Of a stretch of DNA of 41,221 nt, positions 39,018 through 41,221 are shown one piece after another. This stretch comes from Methanobacteriota archaeon (lineage in GTDB: Archaea; Thermoplasmatota; Poseidoniia; Poseidoniales; Poseidoniaceae): contig WTIA01000111.1 in the NCBI GenBank assembly GCA_011522915.1, positions 1-41,221 on the forward strand, in the 5' to 3' direction. Below the pieces are notes generated by a model. It was given only the letters and a program-made list of their open reading frames with translations, did not search any database and had not been told where the DNA came from. Both the position numbers and the translations under genes were made by a program. Each line of letters opens with the position of its first letter. Position 1 is the stretch's first letter.

Positions 39018-40706
39018 CTACTCCTCCTCTATTTCGATTCCAAGTTTCATACGGATGATTTCCTTTTCCTTTTCGTCAATCATCAATGATACTCTTGCTG
39101 CAACCCATACTGGCAACAAGTAATCTTCACACTTCAGAATGTAAGATCCTGTATCTATCTCGGTCACGAAGTCTTCCCGCAGTGGAACTTCGCCTTTCAA
39201 TAGCAAAACCATAGTTTCCTCATCGATTTCGACAACGCTGTTGGAAACTCGGTTTCTTAACAATTCCAAAGCCTCTTGTCTCGGCCGCCAAATTCCCTTG
39301 TTATCGGTAAAGGTAGGCTGGCCTACGTGAATAATTTTCAGCGGATGAAAGTCTTCTCCTGGCCAAAAGTCGCCTTTTTTGTTTACCACAATTGGTTTGT
39401 AGAGGCGTTCATACGCCATTTTTGCAGACAAATTAACTCTCTTTCCTCTTTGCCACCAGGCAAAATCTTCCTCATTTAGGCCCCATTTTTCACAGATTTC
39501 TTTAATGATTTCACGGGATGCAGGGATTGTTGAATGCCTATTCTTTTTTCTTCGCGGCAATTCCTCTGCATCACGATTTAACTCTCTATGCAGTATCATA
39601 GATCTTGCAATACCCTCTGGAGTTCTTTCAGCAACGTGCTCGAATAGTGCGACATAGAATCCGCCAGTATTGTTATCATGCTGGTGTACTCTAATCGTTT
39701 TTGACAAATCAGGAGCCGTCAATCCCCGTTGATACGGATTCAACATATTTTCTGAGAGACCTACAAGTTTAGGGATTTCACCCTCCCAATCTACAATTTC
39801 CGAACTCTCATTTAATATGGGCCAGTCATCTCTTCCTCTGTGACATATTAGAGATGGAAAAAGCCTCTCTGCGTCAATATTCACCAATTCTAGCCAAGGA
39901 CATCTTTGCAATATCTCACAAACCACCGCCTCATTTTCAACAGGGTCCAATGAACACGTAGAGTAAACCATCCTTCCACCTGGTCGCAGTAATTGCGCAG
40001 CTCGAGTAGCGATGTCGGCTTGTAACTTGAACAGACTTCGACCTACTTTGGGAGTCCATGACCTCCACAACTCACGGTTTTTCCTCGTAGTAGCAGTGCC
40101 ACTACACGGAGCATCGACAACAATTCCATCCACGCCGGGCTCAGGCATTCTGCCAATGTGTCGACCGTCGTGTTGCATAATCAACATGTTACTGATCCCA
40201 AGTCTTCCACGATTTGTTGTAAGCAGGTTTAGCCTACCTGATGATGGCTCGTTTGCGAGTACTAAACCGTTAGGTACTGCTTCAGCGAGTTGTGTTGCCT
40301 TAGAGCCTGGAGCGGCACAGGTATCCATAACTAGGTCACTTTCTTTTGGTTCCAAAACAACAGGAGGCAGCATTGAGACCGCTTCTTGTCTAGTTATTCT
40401 TCCAGTTTCATGTAGTATTGTAATCAATTTCTTAGACTCAGAATTAGGATAATCTCCCTTTGAAAATGGCATGACCCATGATTCGCTTGCAACCATCCAG
40501 GGGATTCTTTCTCCGCCAATCGATTCGAGCATTTTTCTAGTCCATTCGATATCATGTCTATCCGGCGTTACTCTTAGAGTGACGGGTAATGGTGATGACG
40601 CTATTGGAAGCCACTCTTTCACATCAATGCCTAAGCTTCTGGACAATCCAGCAAGCGGAGTTTGAGCTAATTCGCTGAGTAAACCCGGCTCGGCAGCTCG
40701 CACCAT
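39018..40706 (-). CDS. RNA m5C methyltransferase, NOL1/NOP2/sun (RsmB/NSUN) family
   Basis: SAM-dependent enzyme making 5-methylcytosine in RNA. SAM motif I is VMDTCAAPGSKATQLAE (about residue 126). Motif IV has the cysteine of VDAPCSGTAT, and motif VI the catalytic cysteine of YSTCSLDPVENEAVV. The N-terminal ~110 residues resemble the short leader of eukaryotic NSUN2-type enzymes. The C-terminal ~200 residues (FAWWQRGKRVNLSAKMAYERLY, then KIIHVGQPTFTDNKG) look like a PUA-type RNA-binding region, as in NSUN2. At 562 aa it is longer than most archaeal relatives. tRNA is the likely target; rRNA is possible. Confidence 0.92.
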   Translation of the reverse strand: MVRAAEPGLLSELAQTPLAGLSRSLGIDVKEWLPIASSPLPVTLRVTPDRHDIEWTRKMLESIGGERIPWMVASESWVMPFSKGDYPNSESKKLITILHETGRITRQEAVSMLPPVVLEPKESDLVMDTCAAPGSKATQLAEAVPNGLVLANEPSSGRLNLLTTNRGRLGISNMLIMQHDGRHIGRMPEPGVDGIVVDAPCSGTATTRKNRELWRSWTPKVGRSLFKLQADIATRAAQLLRPGGRMVYSTCSLDPVENEAVVCEILQRCPWLELVNIDAERLFPSLICHRGRDDWPILNESSEIVDWEGEIPKLVGLSENMLNPYQRGLTAPDLSKTIRVHQHDNNTGGFYVALFEHVAERTPEGIARSMILHRELNRDAEELPRRKKNRHSTIPASREIIKEICEKWGLNEEDFAWWQRGKRVNLSAKMAYERLYKPIVVNKKGDFWPGEDFHPLKIIHVGQPTFTDNKGIWRPRQEALELLRNRVSNSVVEIDEETMVLLLKGEVPLREDFVTEIDTGSYILKCEDYLLPVWVAARVSLMIDEKEKEIIRMKLGIEIEEE

Positions 40707-40776
40707 GACTACGGGTCGGGTCTCTCACTCTTGTTGCTTGTGCAAGTCTAATGGGCAGGTTGTATGTAGGGGTGTC

Positions 40777-41221
40777 ATGGCAGAAACACTTGCGACCCTC
40801 GCATTCCTTTCTGCCTTGGCGATGTTTCTGTCTCCACTTTTTGAAAAAGGTAAGTGGTTAGCAAGTGTTACTGTGGTGTTTTCTTTGCTGGCTTTGTTGC
40901 GGTCACCACTAGAAGGAATACATCAAACAGGTGGCGCTGCTCTAGTCATTGTCGCAACCATGTGCGCGATGATTCAATATCACATCAATAATGGTTTGAA
41001 TAGGAAATATCTCAATGGTTTTGGAGGAGCGATTACATTCGTTTTGCTGCTTGCGATGTATCCCGAAGACGGAATAAAGGAAACAGTGAATGAATACTCG
41101 ATTACAGATGGATTGATATCTGTTCTTGAGTCAGCTTTAGTTGGGGTATTAATCACTCAATTGCTGTACAATTCAATCTCTTTTGACAAAAGAAATACTA
41201 TAGCAATAATTTGTATTATTA
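40777..41221 (+). CDS. Polytopic membrane protein, 3'-truncated by window edge
   Basis: Not in the ORF track because no stop occurs before the window ends. The frame is open for 148 codons from the ATG at 40777 (MAETLATLAFLSALAM), with GGGGTG a few bases upstream. Translation shows hydrophobic segments LATLAFLSALAMFLSPLF, LASVTVVFSLLALL, GAALVIVATMCAMIQYH, GGAITFVLLLAMYP and ALVGVLITQLLYNSI, with short polar loops. The gene is divergent from the methyltransferase. I cannot name a family from this part; a small transporter or an oxidoreductase membrane subunit would fit the helix spacing. Confidence 0.75.
   Translation, partial: MAETLATLAFLSALAMFLSPLFEKGKWLASVTVVFSLLALLRSPLEGIHQTGGAALVIVATMCAMIQYHINNGLNRKYLNGFGGAITFVLLLAMYPEDGIKETVNEYSITDGLISVLESALVGVLITQLLYNSISFDKRNTIAIICII

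Overview
The window looks like a chromosomal segment of a marine euryarchaeon, most likely Marine Group II / Candidatus Poseidoniales (an inference from gene content, not a database match). Archaeal hallmarks are a FEN1 flap endonuclease with a C-terminal PCNA-binding box, a Trm-G10-type tRNA methyltransferase, a type II methionine aminopeptidase, a type IV pilin with the archaeal VSPVIATILMV N-terminus, an Lrp/AsnC regulator, archaeal TATA boxes upstream of several genes, and a C-terminal PGF-type surface anchor. Genes are packed tightly, and convergent neighbours often overlap at their 3' ends. The aerobic aa3-type oxidase operon and the dense glycan locus fit a free-living marine heterotroph.

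Layout. (1) 1-11.8 kb: a surface-glycan locus. It holds a truncated ABC-2 permease and its ATPase (Wzm/Wzt-type polysaccharide export), an 893-aa double glycosyltransferase, a UDP-GlcNAc 2-epimerase (WecB-like), a GT4, a convergent UDP-ManNAc/GlcNAc dehydrogenase (WecC-like), a GalE-like epimerase, two more GT4 enzymes and a membrane GT2. WecB plus WecC would supply UDP-ManNAcA. The first ~6.4 kb is visibly more AT-rich than what follows. (2) 11.8-12.85 kb: a stand-alone pilin gene with promoter, strong Shine-Dalgarno and hairpin/T-run terminator, then the only sizeable gene-free stretch, which carries a long inverted repeat and a possible small RNA. (3) 12.85-18.5 kb: a six-gene minus-strand run: UPF1/DNA2-like helicase, RDD membrane protein, proline-rich repeat protein, a 91-aa protein resembling half of a TATA-binding protein, a TsaC/Sua5 t6A enzyme and methionine aminopeptidase. 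(4) 18.5-23.5 kb: a plus-strand run: zinc-ribbon/acidic protein, GNAT acetyltransferase, polysaccharide deacetylase, multi-TM GT-C-like protein and a class III CoA-transferase. (5) 23.5-29.8 kb: FEN1, tRNA-Arg(UCG), a YkgJ-like cysteine-cluster protein, Trm-G10, a bacterial-type bifunctional RibD, a diacylglycerol-kinase-like lipid kinase, a lipoprotein-like membrane protein and tRNA-Ser(UGA). (6) 29.8-36.7 kb: a cytochrome c oxidase operon in the order II-I-III-IV-SCO. (7) 36.7-41.2 kb: a DUF167 protein, a small Toprim protein, an Lrp/AsnC regulator, a membrane-anchored thioredoxin-like protein without catalytic cysteines, an NSUN/RsmB-type m5C RNA methyltransferase, and a membrane gene cut by the window end that is missing from the ORF track.

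The most unusual material is in the oxidase operon. Subunit I carries an extra N-terminal secreted domain with a Cys-Gly-Cys-His motif. Subunit II has a large insertion before its CuA half. Subunit III has an N-terminal extension with a histidine cluster. The SCO copper chaperone is split by three tandem ~106-residue repeats and ends in a PGF-type anchor. Together these suggest an oxidase with greatly enlarged extracytoplasmic parts.
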